This document shows, piece after piece, positions 1-13,100 of a stretch of DNA of 64,000 nt. Numbering within the stretch: the stretch's first letter is position 1; every line of letters begins with the position of its first letter. A program made the translations under genes and the position numbers. The stretch lies in the NCBI GenBank assembly GCA_947247005.1, contig OX365949.1, positions 18,417,130-18,481,129 of the forward strand. The letters are read 5' to 3'. The notes under the pieces are model-generated. The model had not been told where the DNA came from. It ran no database searches and worked only from the letters and a program-made list of their open reading frames with translations. The stretch comes from Spisula solida (Eukaryota; Mollusca; Bivalvia; Venerida; Mactridae).

Positions 1-680
1 GGTGCATTATATGATATTTCGTTTTTTACATACATGCGTTATGATGTTTGTTCGTATGTATGTATCAAGAGAAGAGAAAATTGTATGAATATTTTGTGAC
101 GATGTACTTATAGCACAATCCTCAAGTATCAAGAATGTATCCATCTATCATACGTTGCTTTCGCGAGTTTTCGTTGTTTAAAGTACAGTCCAATTAAAAT
201 ATTGTGAAAGTGATGTTGCAGTTTAAGTGTAAAATACAACCATTGTCTGAACAGGAACAGCGAATATAGTATGTTAATTTACCATTGACATTATAGCTGT
301 CTGTATACGCCTTTATAATTGGTTTTACACTTGACCGCTGTGTCACTCCATTCTTACCCTGACTGGACTATAAAAAGTCGAGTTTTGACTGATGATAATA
401 ATACATACACATGTTAATGTTTTTCTCAAACAACGGTAAGTGAAATAAACTGAAGTATACCATTTGTTTTGTTAAATGCAAATTCTATTCAGACGGTGTT
501 ATATAGTCCGCCCAGGATAAACATGAATCGATTTGGTCAACTGCGGCAAAATTGGTTTTACAAATCACTTAAATAAACAGATAAGGTCAGTATTGTACTC
601 AAAACATCACTAATAATTGGTGCACATAATTGTAATCCACCTTTGTGGAATATACCAAATTTTCCCGCCTATCACATTAT
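1..680. other. No gene seen; contains a copy of an SLC6 intron segment
   Basis: No open frame or exon recognised. Positions 183-412 are a diverged copy of 17223-17450 in the SLC6 intron immediately before the TM4 exon (shared blocks include ATTGTGARAGTGA, ATTGTCTGAA and GACCGCTG). No TM4 exon follows the copy. Confidence 0.5.
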
Positions 681-683
681 CCT

Positions 684-829
684 GGGGTGGTATTCAATAT
701 TGATCTTACTTGACTTAAGGATAAGGACAAACAATCAGATCACACCATATTAAACTCTTGGTCAGTAACAGGCAATACGATTGGCTATCCTTAATCTCAA
801 ATTAAATAAGATCAATATTGAATACCGCC
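684..829. mobile_element. Palindromic MITE, family 'GGTATTCAATATTG'
   Basis: About 145 bp with terminal inverted repeats beginning GGTATTCAATATTGATCTTA. Other copies are at 10792-10932, 12481-12625 and 52999-53143. The centre shares the word GTGTGATCTGATTGG in three copies. No clear target duplication. Confidence 0.75.
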
Positions 830-1009
830 CATGGGCGCACTATATAACTACCCCTAATCCATCTTATTGTGAGTATTTTTGTATAGCTTTTTGTGTGTGT
901 TTTACGAAAAACTAAGCAATATGTGTTCCAACAGAGGGGACAAGACTTTTGAGCGTGAATTTATCATCCCTATAATGGCCTAGAAATACTCTTAGTGTAT
1001 ATTCTAATT

Positions 1010-2108
1010 CATTTTAGGTCAATTGTAAAACAAGTTTTTTATCTTATATTAAGGATGTTGGAGCGGTTTGGATTCCTTCCTTAATGTTTGCAAGGAAGTA
1101 GAGAAATCTATTTTGACACAAAATATGATGCAAAAACACTAGGTGACGGAACTCGATTACCGAGTAATCAGCCCTGTTTCAAGTGTGTATGAATTATTTT
1201 TATAATTACATTGAAATTGGTAAATTGGTGGTGGTGTTCAAATTTGACATTTTTATTTTATGTCTGTGATCTAAATAATGAAATATTTTTCAATAAGTTT
1301 GGGTACACATTGTTATACAAGGTCAAGTGACCAACGATGGTATATTTAATTTTGGTCTCATACATATTGCCTTTCAACCCCACCCACTCATATTTAATGC
1401 AGCAAAAGAGCACCAGTTAAAATCCTTCTAACTTTTTTTCCCGCATTAGACTTTTTTCACTATTTTGTGAAATAAGTCTAGTGATATAAATCTTCAAAAT
1501 TATGCAATAAAAAATACATGTCACCGGGGTATCTTTTTCGAAAGTTTTGATTTTATTTTGGTTAAATGAGGCTAAAATGCTGAGAAAATCAATGTTTATA
1601 AACGCTAAAAATAAAATTTATTGAACATGTAAATATCGCGAAAACGCATAAACGCACAATAAACAAACATTACGAAACGAACCTGACTCCCAAAAAAGTC
1701 ATTTGTCATAAATATATACATTTTTTTCGGAATGTCAACCGTCATTTCGATTGGTATTTTCTAAAGTTTTTGCATAATACTGTCAATTCTCAAAACTGTT
1801 CAATTTGATTAAATTTTGATTATTTTGACACATTCTTACATTTATAAGGCTCATAACATACTATGACAAATGACGCATGCGCACTAAACCGATCCAGCAT
1901 CCCTAATTAATCACTCTCGACACCTCATTCCTAATGGTATCCATCGCAACGAAGGTATGAGAGAAGAGAAGCCAAATTCCCCTTTTCTGCTGTGCGTCTA
2001 GCAAGGGAAATACTAGTTCGTCTTTGGCATGACGCGGCCTGGGATCGAACCCGAGACCAACCGTACTCGAAGCGGACGCTCGTCCACTAGGCTATTGAGG
2101 AGGCGGTG
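1010..2108 (-). mobile_element. tRNA-derived SINE, interrupted by a DNA element
   Basis: Antisense SINE. The tRNA-like head at about 2036-2108 has a B-box GGTTCGATCCC and an A-box-like GCCTAGTGG in reverse complement. The body and tail run leftward to TTTTAGGTCAATTG near 1015. Tail fragments of the same family occur near 42155-42240 and 47860-47955. A TTAA-flanked element (1053-1906) splits the tail. Confidence 0.65.
1053..1906. mobile_element. TTAA-flanked TIR element (piggyBac-like MITE)
   Basis: 854 bp with inverted ends GGATGTTGGAGCGGTTT and (reverse complement of the right end) GGATGCTGGATCGGTTT, flanked by TTAA at 1049-1052 and 1907-1910. Removing it restores the SINE tail seen intact near 42180 and 47890. 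The interior is AT-rich and encodes nothing recognisable. Confidence 0.65.
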
Positions 2109-2299
2109 GGGGTACACTTAATCAGTAAGCATCCTTTGAATTACGCGTTATCCTTGGTTGCACTTACTCCCTGAAAAATATGCATTGTTTGTGTACACAT
2201 ATTGCGTAATGGATGTACTCGGCTGTTTTCGATTCGTATGTTTATTTACTATATGTGCAGTAATCTCTACATTTGTAGCAAAAGCGAAAAAAAATCAAT

Positions 2300-2380
2300 C
2301 ATGCATAGTAGCGCAATGGAAACGCTTGCGCCACGCTTGCGCCTTTAACGCAAGGGGTGGCAAGTTCGAAACTTACTATA
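2300..2380 (+). repeat. Degenerate tRNA-like SINE head
   Basis: Contains an A-box-like TAGCGCAATGG and a B-box-like AAGTTCGAAACTT about 45 bp apart. No cloverleaf good enough for a tRNA gene. Confidence 0.35.
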
Positions 2381-2694
2381 ACCTTTTGACAATAATACTT
2401 TTACTTCAACTTTCTATCCTTGAATCAAGGGGTTTATGTTTAAACTATTTCCCCTACTTTCTTATAATATTTTGTCTTTATATTCTATCTTTGTAATATT
2501 TTTAATTGCATAATAATATTTTTATTTCAAGTACAAAAAAATGTACATGAAAAATGTTTCAACGACTTGATCATTATAAATTTAAGTGTATGACTGAATT
2601 GTGTAATGATATGTGAAGATAGGGATGTTTTCATAATTCACTAATAGCATACTTGCAAATAAAGAAAAAAATGTTAAAGAAAAAAATATATTAG

Positions 2695-2757
2695 CCTTGG
2701 ACCCGATACTTTGTGGTCTCCACACCGCACACTGACCCACTGAGCCATCACAGATTG
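2695..2757 (-). repeat. Degenerate tRNA-like SINE head
   Basis: The reverse complement reads TGGCTCAGTGGG (A-box-like), then TATCGGGTCC (B-box-like). Likely a SINE fragment rather than a tRNA. Confidence 0.35.
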
Positions 2758-3199
2758 TCATCTAGTACCAACACAATAAACCCACATATAGCGATAAATG
2801 TAATTATTAAATGCTAACTGATGAGATATGGAGTTCTATCAGTGAAATAAAACCTATATCAGTCACTGGTTATCACCTACAATGTGACTGATATTAGCAC
2901 CGCCCCCTCACAGGGACTACTTTAATTTACCAAAATCTCAACACTAAAATGTCTGTAACTTTTTTATTACTGAACGGAAACATGTCATGTGGGGGTTTTT
3001 ATTCTTAGTTAGACCATTTCCTACAAGTTGGTGTATGATTTAATGCAAAATTCTCAAAAAAGTCGTTTTCACCTATTCACCATAATCCAAGATGGCGGAT
3101 TTTAAAGTGAAAAATATTAATGGAATAACATATTCATACGTAGCCTAACCACAGTGGTAATTTGGCATAAATAGTACCAGTTTTGACACCATAAAAGCA

Positions 3200-3376
3200 T
3201 TAAATAAATAGAATATTTGTTTGTTTTGATTGAATATGGTTAATATCTCATCTTGTAGTGATAAAATTTTAATATTTTCACTCGCGCTACGCGCTCTTGA
3301 AAATATTGAATTTTATCACTACACGATGAGATATAAACCATATTCAATCAAAACAAACAAATATCCTCTATTTATA
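3200..3376. mobile_element. Palindromic element, arms about 70 bp
   Basis: Left arm ...TTTTGATTGAATATGGT...GATAAAAT pairs with the right arm ATTTTATC...ACCATATTCAATCAAAA. The loop is the GC-rich CTCGCGCTACGCGCTC. A single copy in the window. Confidence 0.6.
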
Positions 3377-3857
3377 TGTTTTCATAACTTCGGAATTTTT
3401 CGGACTTGAACGAATTATGCAAGGAGTCTCAGTTTAATCTGTTAAGACAATACCATCATTAATGACAGGACCACAGGCCCTCGGGCGATTTCAGGGTCTG
3501 AACAAACTTATACTGGACAAACTTATACTCTAAACACTACAACATATTACAGACAAGACAAACACGGACAGACAAATCTTCCAGACAGGCGGGATTTAGA
3601 CAACCTTATCGACTCCGAGTCCCGGGGAATAGACTTTGGTCCGGAAATTTTGACACCGCGAAAAACGACAGTGATACTTTAATTCGTGTTTTTATCAAAG
3701 TACCCGGATGAAAAACTATGCCCATGGTCGGGATTTAGACAGTAAAGCATTATGGGGATTTAGACATCACAAAATTGAAAATTTCTAATTCCCCTGGGTC
3801 GCCCCCAGCCCCGGCTGGTGCATTACACCAATATTGCTCAGCCTTGATAAAAGATGG

Positions 3858-6240
3858 TACAATACAATACAACAATACAATATCTTTATTTCCACCTCAA
3901 AAGGTGATATTCTATATAATGTACAATACAATACAAAGAGTATTTACATGTTAATTACAATGTTATATATGTATGTAGTAATGATAATGCAGCATGCAAT
4001 TGTAATGATTAACGTAACGTTTAACAGACTAGATAATGCAGAATGCTGACGCAGTATCAGTATACATGTTTTAAACAATGATAAATGTATATTTGTACGC
4101 ACGTTTAAGAAATACATCTCGCATACATCTGTGTTCATCTGTCAAGTATAAAAGTTATCAGGGGTCATATCAAGTAGTTCGTTGCTAGGCTAATACTTAT
4201 ACCGATGACATCCGAGAAAAAATCCCACCGTTCAAAATCGTATTCACTACTGATAGATACAGAATGTACGTTAATGTTTTTAGTATGCATAGACAACGTT
4301 GTTCTAAATTATCTGGTATTTTGCACCACAATTTTGATACGAGCAGTCTTGTGTACTAACGTAAACTTTCAGTTAACACTTGGTATAATACCGCGTTTGA
4401 TATAGATGGGTGTATCAATCTAAAATGTCTATAGTCTTCGTCGGATAATATTTGCTGTGTCCATGAGGTTGTTCTCGGTCTTTTACGAGTTGTTTTACTG
4501 TATTTTTCCACTGTTTTTGGGAGGCGTTTAGCCTCTCATTACTACCATTACCCATTTCTTAATACAAAATTAACCGCCTTTAGGCTGCTATGTGAATCCG
4601 CATTCAAGTAGTTCCAGAAACTGGCTACATCGGGATGCACCAGAGAGTCATTGATGAAATTACGTAAATCTAAAGTACACAATGTATTGCATAGGGATAA
4701 ATCCAAGTTCAACGTTTCTATCTAGTACAAACTGAAAGTATTTGCGTAGAAATATGTTTCTAGTCACACATTTTGAATCAAGACTATAAGCATTTGGTGA
4801 AGAAAAAGTAATTTTCTGATAATAACAGAAAAGTACAAATTGTTCAATCCTAACATTGATTCGCACATATCTGACCTGGTTCGAGCACTGAAGCCTTGCA
4901 TCTTTTTAACAATTAAGTGTTGCATTTTATTTACATTGTAAATATCAGAGTGTGTTACATGTATATTTTTCCACAATTCACTGCCGTACAGTTTTATTGG
5001 CATAATACTCTTAATATAGAGCTGGCAAGAAATTAAGGGATTTAAGCCGAAAGGATGGGCCGCTTGTGCGGTCATGGCAATGAACGCGTTTTTCCCTCTC
5101 TGACATCGATCTTCAATTCTATGTCCACATTTCATGTTGGAGTCTTGGCGAGGATTAGCACTATTAGACTGTTGGAGAAAGTTTCCCCCGTACATTATAC
5201 CTGTATTCGGTATTCCCTTTTCTTTGTGAAGACGATTATTTCCGATTTTTGTACATTAATGTAAATTTTCCATTGTTAACAATACCGATAAACGATGTCT
5301 ATCATAATTTGAAGATTTAAGGGCGACAGTGCTATAAGGCTGATGTCATCCGCGTACCTTCGTCGTGAGTACTGAACACCCTTTATTACTGTCTTCAAGG
5401 TTTCGCAATAGTTGGTCTACATAGAGTTGGTAGAAGACTGTAGAAAGTACTCCGCCCTGTCGAACCGACTTCTGTATAGGAATTGGCATCGACTCTTCAC
5501 CGTTGTGTTTCATTACGCATTTCAGCGAATTGTATGATGACTTGAGCGTCCTTAACATTTTTCCAACGACACCGAATTTCCCCAGTTTTAGGAATAGGGC
5601 GTCGTGCAAGACTGAGTCAAATGCGGCTTTCTGATCTAACATGGCGACGAATACGTTGCTGTTGCTTTCCACTTGTTGATATATTGTTTCTTGGAGATTT
5701 TAAACGGTCGTTATTCAACTTAGTCGTTTACGAAATCCTTGCTGTTTATTTCAATCAAATTATTTAGTCCGTTTAGTATCACTTTCTCGAAGATTTTGCT
5801 GAAAGTTGGGCTGAGAGAGATAGGTCTGTAACTATTTTGGTCCGTCTTTGATTTCCCCTTTCCGTTATATATTGGTATTAACAAGCTAGTCCCCCGTTGA
5901 TTCGGTGTTCTTTCATTGATTAAAATAGCATTGATGATACAGATAACGCGTCAGAGAGAGTCGTACTTCAACTTTTACGTGTCCGTTGAAGATGTTGTCG
6001 ACACCAGGACTCTTTAACTTTTTCATTTGTAAACATTTTACAACACGCTAAATTTCTTCTCTTGATATAGTCTGTGACGCGCACATATTTATTATCAGCG
6101 GTAAGTGATCCGATGTAAGAATGTTTGAGCTGTCTTCAATCGCCAAGCTGATGATCATTAAGATGAGTGTTGACGTGTGGCCACAAGAAAACGAGATGCG
6201 GTGTGTTATTTGTTCATACTTTCTTCAATCCCTTGGTATG
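3858..6240 (-). pseudogene. Dead non-LTR retrotransposon (LINE), reverse transcriptase region
   Basis: Minus-strand LINE remains. From 5' to 3': KSPGVDN and NGKGKSKTDQNSYRPISL in the 6050-5800 stretch, DQKAAFDSVL and VRQGGVLST in the open frame 5672-5346, the catalytic YADD at 5356-5345 in a shifted frame, then a C-terminal piece (5195-4764) with LYGSELW and KMQGFSARTRSDM. Frameshifts and stops separate these blocks. The 3' end at 3858 shows AATAAAG and a TTGTA-rich tail. The endonuclease domain is missing. Confidence 0.75.
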
Positions 6241-6291
6241 AAATATAGTAAATGGGAAAAAAATTAAAAACAGTTTTTAATCATTGTAGGT

Positions 6292-6798
6292 TTATGTGTA
6301 GAACCCCGTTTGTACAGATTGGAGATGAGGGATCTCCGTCACGGTTGTTGGTTCTGTCGGTATGTGTGCGCTATAGCTAGAACGTTTCGTGTGAGGATTG
6401 TCACCAACATTGACAGCCTGGTCATCAATGTGGCGTGAACTAGTTGTTTGCTGTTCATGAGTGTTGATATTGTTCGAATGCACACTTTGTTGGGATATTT
6501 GCACAGTACCACTAAGTTGGTTGTCTTTAGTCACTTTAAGAACTTCGGCGTAGGATTTCCGTTCGTTCGATGTGCTCTCGTAGTCTATCAGTCTCTGGTT
6601 GATAGTTGCGATTGCCGACCCAAGGGTTTGTACGTGACATTGTAGTTTGTTTAGATGTGATTCTGCTGTATTGACTGGCAGTCTGACAAGGATATTGTTC
6701 AGAGTTTCATTCATTAGATTATACAGTGTTCTCACTAGCGGCTCATTCATGCGTGACGAGCTGAATGTTATGTAGGGTGAGCAAAGCTCACTATTCAA
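6292..6798 (-). CDS. Unidentified open frame, possible LINE ORF1 remnant
   Basis: 168 codons, polar and Ser/Thr/Gln-rich, with a predicted helical N-terminal half and the word KSYAEVLK, which resembles gag/ORF1 proteins of LINEs. It lies just 5' of the dead reverse transcriptase on the same strand. It could equally be a random open frame. Confidence 0.35.
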   Translation of the reverse strand: MNSELCSPYITFSSSRMNEPLVRTLYNLMNETLNNILVRLPVNTAESHLNKLQCHVQTLGSAIATINQRLIDYESTSNERKSYAEVLKVTKDNQLSGTVQISQQSVHSNNINTHEQQTTSSRHIDDQAVNVGDNPHTKRSSYSAHIPTEPTTVTEIPHLQSVQTGFYT

Positions 6799-7413
6799 AA
6801 TTTACGACACAAACACACGTATCAAGTTAATAAATATTGAAATTCAAATTTCATAAGTCAGTGTACATGTAGTCAAAAACTTTGATTTGGCTGAAAATGG
6901 TGGTATGTCTTGACAAATCAGGATTAGAATCATGTAATTGGGTTTTAATGCTTTGTACACGTGTATGTGATGTAGTGAAACTGTTTTATTTAGAAAAGTT
7001 TGATATTCTGGCTTAAATATGAAAGTAAAAGTAGGGTTGTGGCTAACGGACTTCGACTCAGTTCGTGCGTGTAAGAAAATATGTTCACCGCGTTTGACGA
7101 ACCAATTTTTTCTTATATGATACGCAACCTCCTGATTGTTTTTCATTTTCTTGAGGATTAATGCTATTTCTAATGATTGGCGGATTTTGAGAGGTCCCCA
7201 TGGACAAAAGTTTGACATTTTTTTGGTCAGCAATTTGTCACTTTACATTGATTTAAAGAACAAATTTATTTGGTGGTTTGTTACCTTGTACCTAAGATAA
7301 TGTAATATAAAGTAAAATATCTTGTAGTGCTTAGACCATTTGTTTAGCCAGTCCTTAAAATCGCACTGCCGATCACGTGACTGCCATAGCATTAATATTT
7401 TAAACGTTAAAAC

Positions 7414-7455
7414 CACAGGTAACTGTATCATTGATTAACAGTACAGTTACCTGTG
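7414..7455. mobile_element. hAT-like mini-MITE, 42 bp
   Basis: Ends CACAGGTAACTG and CAGTTACCTGTG, flanked by the 8-bp duplication GTTAAAAC (7406-7413 and 7456-7463). Practically two inverted ends with 18 bp between. Related copies are at 43594-43785 and 63151-63234. Confidence 0.75.
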
Positions 7456-7859
7456 GTTAAAACGGTTCTATTTTCTTAATGGCGCTATGACAGAGCTATA
7501 CGTATCATGCACCGAGACACGTTCGGTCTGTTTATTTTAGTGTGTACATGTTCAAATTAGTTTTATGAAAAAGAAAAAAATATTCATGAAGGCATATCAA
7601 ACAGGTCGACAATGGAATATTATACCTCCATGTGCGTTTCTGTCTGTTCATTTAGCTACGGTGCAATTCAAATACCGAGTCATGTTAGCCGTTCATGCCC
7701 AATCACAATTATAATACAAAAAAATCGTACAATAAATACTATTCATTTAGCGTGTTTTTTGGATTTCAAACACAATTCCGTCGTAATTTGTTCTTTGAAA
7801 CGAAAACATTTCTACGCTAGCCCTCGACAATCACAAATACATGCACATGCTTTATGAGA

Positions 7860-10058
7860 GCAGTGATCCCCGTCTACGCCACTGCTAAATTATTCTGAGA
7901 GCTCTCACAAACACCAGTTTACCGATGTGTATGTGATTGATACCAGAGAGGGTCGTTCTGTTGTTTTGCCATCGGCGCCCGAGTGTAAAAGCCTTCCGAC
8001 TCAATGGTCGGGACATGTGTACAGTCCGCTAAACGGACACATGTTTGAAAGAAGACTTGAAACTGGCACTGTTTACATACTTCAAAACATTAAAAAATAT
8101 TCAATAATTACAATTGTATTGTTATTTTAATTATTAGATTATATAAAGAAAACTACTTCTGAAACACATGTCAAATATAGAACTGACTGAGCATAATTAT
8201 TCGCCGATAAAATATATCTGAAAACAGGTATATTTACATTGTTGGTAAATAGTGGTTAAAAAATGGAAAATCAACTATGCGAAAGGATTGATAAGATCTT
8301 TATTCCAGAAATAAAACAAACTAATTGCAATTGAATTTCATGGCCGGATGCGCTATCGCCTTGATACAAAACCTAACATTCACCGCTCTGTACTAGATCG
8401 GAGAATTTGACACGACTCTCGACCTTCTACTAGCATACTTTAACAGATGATATAATTATTGTCTATTTTTATAACACCTGTCGTATGTGTTTATAAGCGG
8501 GAAGTATCATGAAAATGCTCGAGATGTAATACCAAGTTGACACAAATCGAAAGGACCGATATCACTCGATTTGCTCGCGGTTTTCAACTCAATAACCTTG
8601 TAATAATTACATTCATGCATAAAGGTCAGGATCAAGTCAAATTATTCGTGCGCTACCCAACACTCACTAATGGTACATACAAGCCTGAATACGGTTATCT
8701 ATTCAGAAACGGGCCACGTACAGTACATGTATACATGTAGTTATTTTGACAAATATATTTGCGTCGACATAGCAAACATGTATACATGATGATGATAAAA
8801 CCTGATAAATGAAATTAAATTGAGAAACATACTAGCAATTGATGAACATAATATTTTACGATGTTTTATAATAAATACTATCTTGTGAACTTTACACTCT
8901 TCACACTGATGTTCTATTTTATTTTATTCAAACTTGAAACGGGAACTTCTTGCGATTTTCAAGATCGGAACACTTGTGAAGATCAAATTTTGAGGGTCAG
9001 ACAAAAATAACTGTTCATATATTTTTTATGCATTATCGTTAAATATGGTATCTCACTGATGTTATGGCAAATACCAATCTAAGTTATGACAATTTGATTC
9101 TTGTTGCCAGGCAACCAAAGAAGACAACTCGAGGACATGCGTTGACGCTGCTAGAAGAACAAAAGTGTGTGTTGCTATTGAAATATAAAGCTTTATCTAT
9201 CATTACCATTATTTATTTTGTAATACATTATTCTCTTAGATAAACTTAAGTCTAGTTGATTTTTTTCACCAATATAGAAAATATACTTGACGAAAATGTA
9301 AAGTCTCATTTTATTTGATGGTATTAAAACTACAATTTTACCCCACCCAAAAGAAATAATCGTTTTTTTTCCAAAATTAAGCGGAGTTATACATTTTATT
9401 TCTATTACGGTTACTGGACTCTTTGAGATATCTTCATAATCTTATTGAAAAGAAATCTTGCAATCAGTGATAAGTTTAAGAACACCATGGCAACGAAAAG
9501 AACACGTGCCGAGAAAATGTATCAAATATGGGTAAAATTGTTGCGAGGCAACACCATAACACAACATTATTGACCATTCTAAAATAATTGCTCATCGTTT
9601 GTTCTAAATATATCATTCTACAATAAACACATGTTTTTGTTATAAATCACGGTATAAGCTTGAACTAAACCATTGAATTTACAACAGATTCAATCTTCCT
9701 TTCGCTGGCGCAAACGCATACCCCTTAGTGATGTTCTTTGGTTGCTTGGCAACTATATTTATAAGCCTATATCTGATGACGGAATTCATTAGAAGATCTA
9801 CAGGGGATTATATTTGATGATGAATAACAGAAAGTACAACTGCAAACAGGTTGTGAAGGCTTAAATTACCAACTCTCAGTTATTATTGACTGTCCCTCGT
9901 AACTAACGTTACGATTTTTATTCGAAGCGAAGCAAATATCGTCTTGGATTAGTAGCATTTAGTGATGTCAAAGTCATGTGGTATTGTTACAATGTAAAGA
10001 AGTGAATAACAATGTAGAGATGTTTGCATTCAACTGTTACTATATTTGTCTTTTTCAG
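7860..10058. other. No gene seen upstream of the first SLC6 exon found
   Basis: Scanned for the SLC6 first coding exon (GN-WRFPY region) without success. Only short open frames without family resemblance occur. Positions 9915-9990 resemble 19365-19445 in a later SLC6 intron. Confidence 0.4.
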
Positions 10059-10190
10059 GGGCTTTTCTCATTCCATTTGCGTTTTTCATGTTGGTTTGTG
10101 GATTACCGATGCTGTTCTTTGAAGTGACAGCTTCCCAATTTTCCGGTTGTGGACCTTTCAGCATGTGGAACATGGCTCCCTTTTTTAAAG
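10059..10190 (+). CDS. SLC6 exon: end of TM1 and TM2
   Basis: The exon follows a pyrimidine tract and TTTTTCAG and ends AAAG|GTACTG. It starts with two bases of a split Gly codon and ends after one base. The peptide begins GAFLIPF, goes through GLPMLFFE and ends MAPFFK, the classic SLC6 second exon covering TM1b to TM2. The family Tyr of GAFLIPY is Phe here, and the usual LGQ after TM2 is ASQ. An in-frame TTG at 10046 makes a longer open frame, but that part is intron. Confidence 0.88.
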
Positions 10191-13100
10191 GTACTGTTGT
10201 AGTTTGTATGCATACATGTCCCTTCACATACAACAAGATTCTATATACATGTTTAACTGTGTCATTTGATTTTACAATGTCCGGTCCCAATTCCGCGAAA
10301 ACACTTTTAAAGGGGATTTCAAAGCTAAGTCTATTACAGAAACTGTGTATTAATTATTGATAAATAATTATTATGATGCTAGTTGATTTTTGTTCGAAAT
10401 GCTCGTGGAAATCCGACAATAATGTATTACGTATGTCTGTTGTATCACAAACTCTTATTTAAGCTTTTTTTCTTTTAGAATATAACCTACATTATGAGCC
10501 AATGAAAACGCCGCATTGTCGCGGTTAAATCGGAAAATTTAGTCATTAAAATTTTCTCTCAACAGACTTGACGTCTTGCATTGGCGCTAATTTCTATCGG
10601 CCAATCAGAATGCAGAATGTTATATTCTAAGTTAGTTAGAACATTTAGAGCAAATTTTAATGACCAAAAAGGCCTCGCTTCGCTTCGCTTCCCTCGCTCC
10701 GCACTTTTTAATCATTAAATTTTACTTAATATGTTCTAACTTTAACTTAAACACTACCAGCTTTTTCTTCTCTCACCAGAATCATAGTTCTGGGGTGGTA
10801 TTTAATATTGATCTTGAGTTTAATTGGAAAACAAAGATAGCCGATCATATCGCTTGTTACTGACCAAGAGTTTAAGATGGTGTGATCTGATTGGTTATCC
10901 TTAAGTCAAGTAAGATTAATATTGAATACCATGCATTCCCTGGTTCATTACACTCAGTTATATTTACAGTCAGTGGACATGATAAATCATATCAACATTT
11001 AGCAACATATTACTAATTCAAATATCTGTATGTGAACACAGGCTTTCAAGTGGCCCTTAAATTAAACTACTACAAAATCTTAATTTTTCAGGCATCCCAT
11101 CAATTTCCAAAAATATACACTAAAAAGGGGGCAAAAATCCAATACTGAGTACCCCTTATTTTTCAAGTATTTTCATGTTTTTGTAATTTCTGTCCGAAGT
11201 TGCTTAATATTTTCTAAATGGCTATGCTCTTCTTAGTTATAACTTTGATTTTTAGACATACTGCGCTATACAATTACATTGTCACGAATCAGAAGATGAT
11301 TAAAGAAAACTGGTCTTTCAATATAAAACTTGCAATTTTCAGACTCTCTAGAATGAAGAGTCACTTGTTGTAGGCTAAGGATCTGCGAGAAACTAAGTAA
11401 CAATTATTTTGTAGCATGTTTCGTCAAAATTAGCCCTAAATTTTCACTAATTTGTTTTCTGAAGCTGTCAACTTTCGTTTGAGACACCCTGTATTAATAA
11501 ACGGTACATATAAAACTTGAGAAACCGAGTGAACTACACGAGCGTGGTACAGGTTCTAGTATGTCAACTTTTTTTACCGAAAACATTTTGTTTATCTATC
11601 TTATGAATGTCATTTTCTTAACATTTTATATTATGCGTTTTGTTGTCACTATCAGACTTAATATCGCATAGATTGTTATGAGATATGTTTCAAACATTTT
11701 TTTTATAAAAAGAACACAAATTTGAAATTTATATGACATGTGACCATATAGATATCTCTGAACGTGAATCAAACGTATGTTAACTGAGTTGTATTATTGC
11801 GCCTCGACTGAGTTCATTAACCAGTCATGGGTTACATTTTTACATTTGGTTGATTGATGGTTTCAACTTTGCCAAGAGTGCTATTGGAAAGATCACCCGT
11901 ATTCATATGCAAAATGCCCACCAGCAATCTATTGGATGAATGAACAATAAAAACCTGCCATTCACCAATAGCTAGCTTGTGGTACTAATCCCTTTGTGTA
12001 CAAATATGATCTCTCCTATACCGCGGCTTCTTTAATCTCGTTGAGTCCGTAGATGCCAAACGAGACCAATAGTATTATATTCTTTATTTCGTCTCATTTA
12101 TGTACATACATAATTTAACATACGACATAACCAGAACAGATAAAATGTACATAACCATTCAGTTATGAATTATAAGAGACAATTATCAAATATTAAAATA
12201 ATTTGATTATCATAAAATCATTATAATTATGACTAACATGTACCATAAATTGTCCTATAAACAGTGCTATATCACAATTTATAAACAATACACATTAATT
12301 TATTAACAAAATTAAAACTAAGAGAATGTTGTTAATACGATAAATTAAAATATATCTAATTTCTTTCAATATGTTGCAATGGTTTTCCACTGACAGATAA
12401 AAGGTGGAGTCCAACCCATATCACCCGACACGGCTGCATTAGGTGTATACTTCCCGACACCAAGACAAAAGTCATAGCCCTGGGGTGGTATTCAATATTG
12501 ATCTTACTTGGCTTGAGAATAAGGATAACCAATCAAACCGCCTGTTACTAACCAATAGTTTAATATGGTGTGATCTGATTGGTTATTTTGATCTTAAGTA
12601 AAGTAAGACCAATAGTGAATACCAGTCCTGTTCATTGTGAAAGAATATAATAAAACTACTATATTGCATAACACTGTAAGTGTTGACTCGATACAATATA
12701 TCACATTCAAAGCTACACTAAATAATCAATGTATTAGTTTCGATTGATAGTTATAAATAAAGTTTTAAAATGGGAAAAATGCACTTTAATGAATATGATA
12801 TTAATTCGATTGTTACAGGAACCTATTTTAAGGTTACAAGTCTCCCCAGTTAGCCTCGGAGTAACCATTTTATACATACCAAAAATGTTAAAATCCTTAA
12901 AATATTAACAATCGATCTGGCTAGGGATCGCTATTTTGTGATAACAGCCTCTGTATATTACATATAACGGAAGCGAGTGCAATAAAATGTGCCCCCTGTT
13001 GTTTATCCAGGCCCTAATTACTCCCGATCCGTTTCAGTCAGACGCTCTACCAAATGCTTTTAAAGCGCCTAATATGATCATGATTTAGGGGATTCACTGA

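Noticed and set aside
6844..7233. 129-codon minus-strand open frame
   Set aside because: No recognisable domain, no splice context and no repeat of the pattern; may be chance, so not listed as a gene.
1..10058. First SLC6 coding exon
   Set aside because: Scanned for a WRFP-type motif followed by a donor in the right phase; TGGAGAAAGTTTCCC near 5174 is in the LINE region and in the wrong context.
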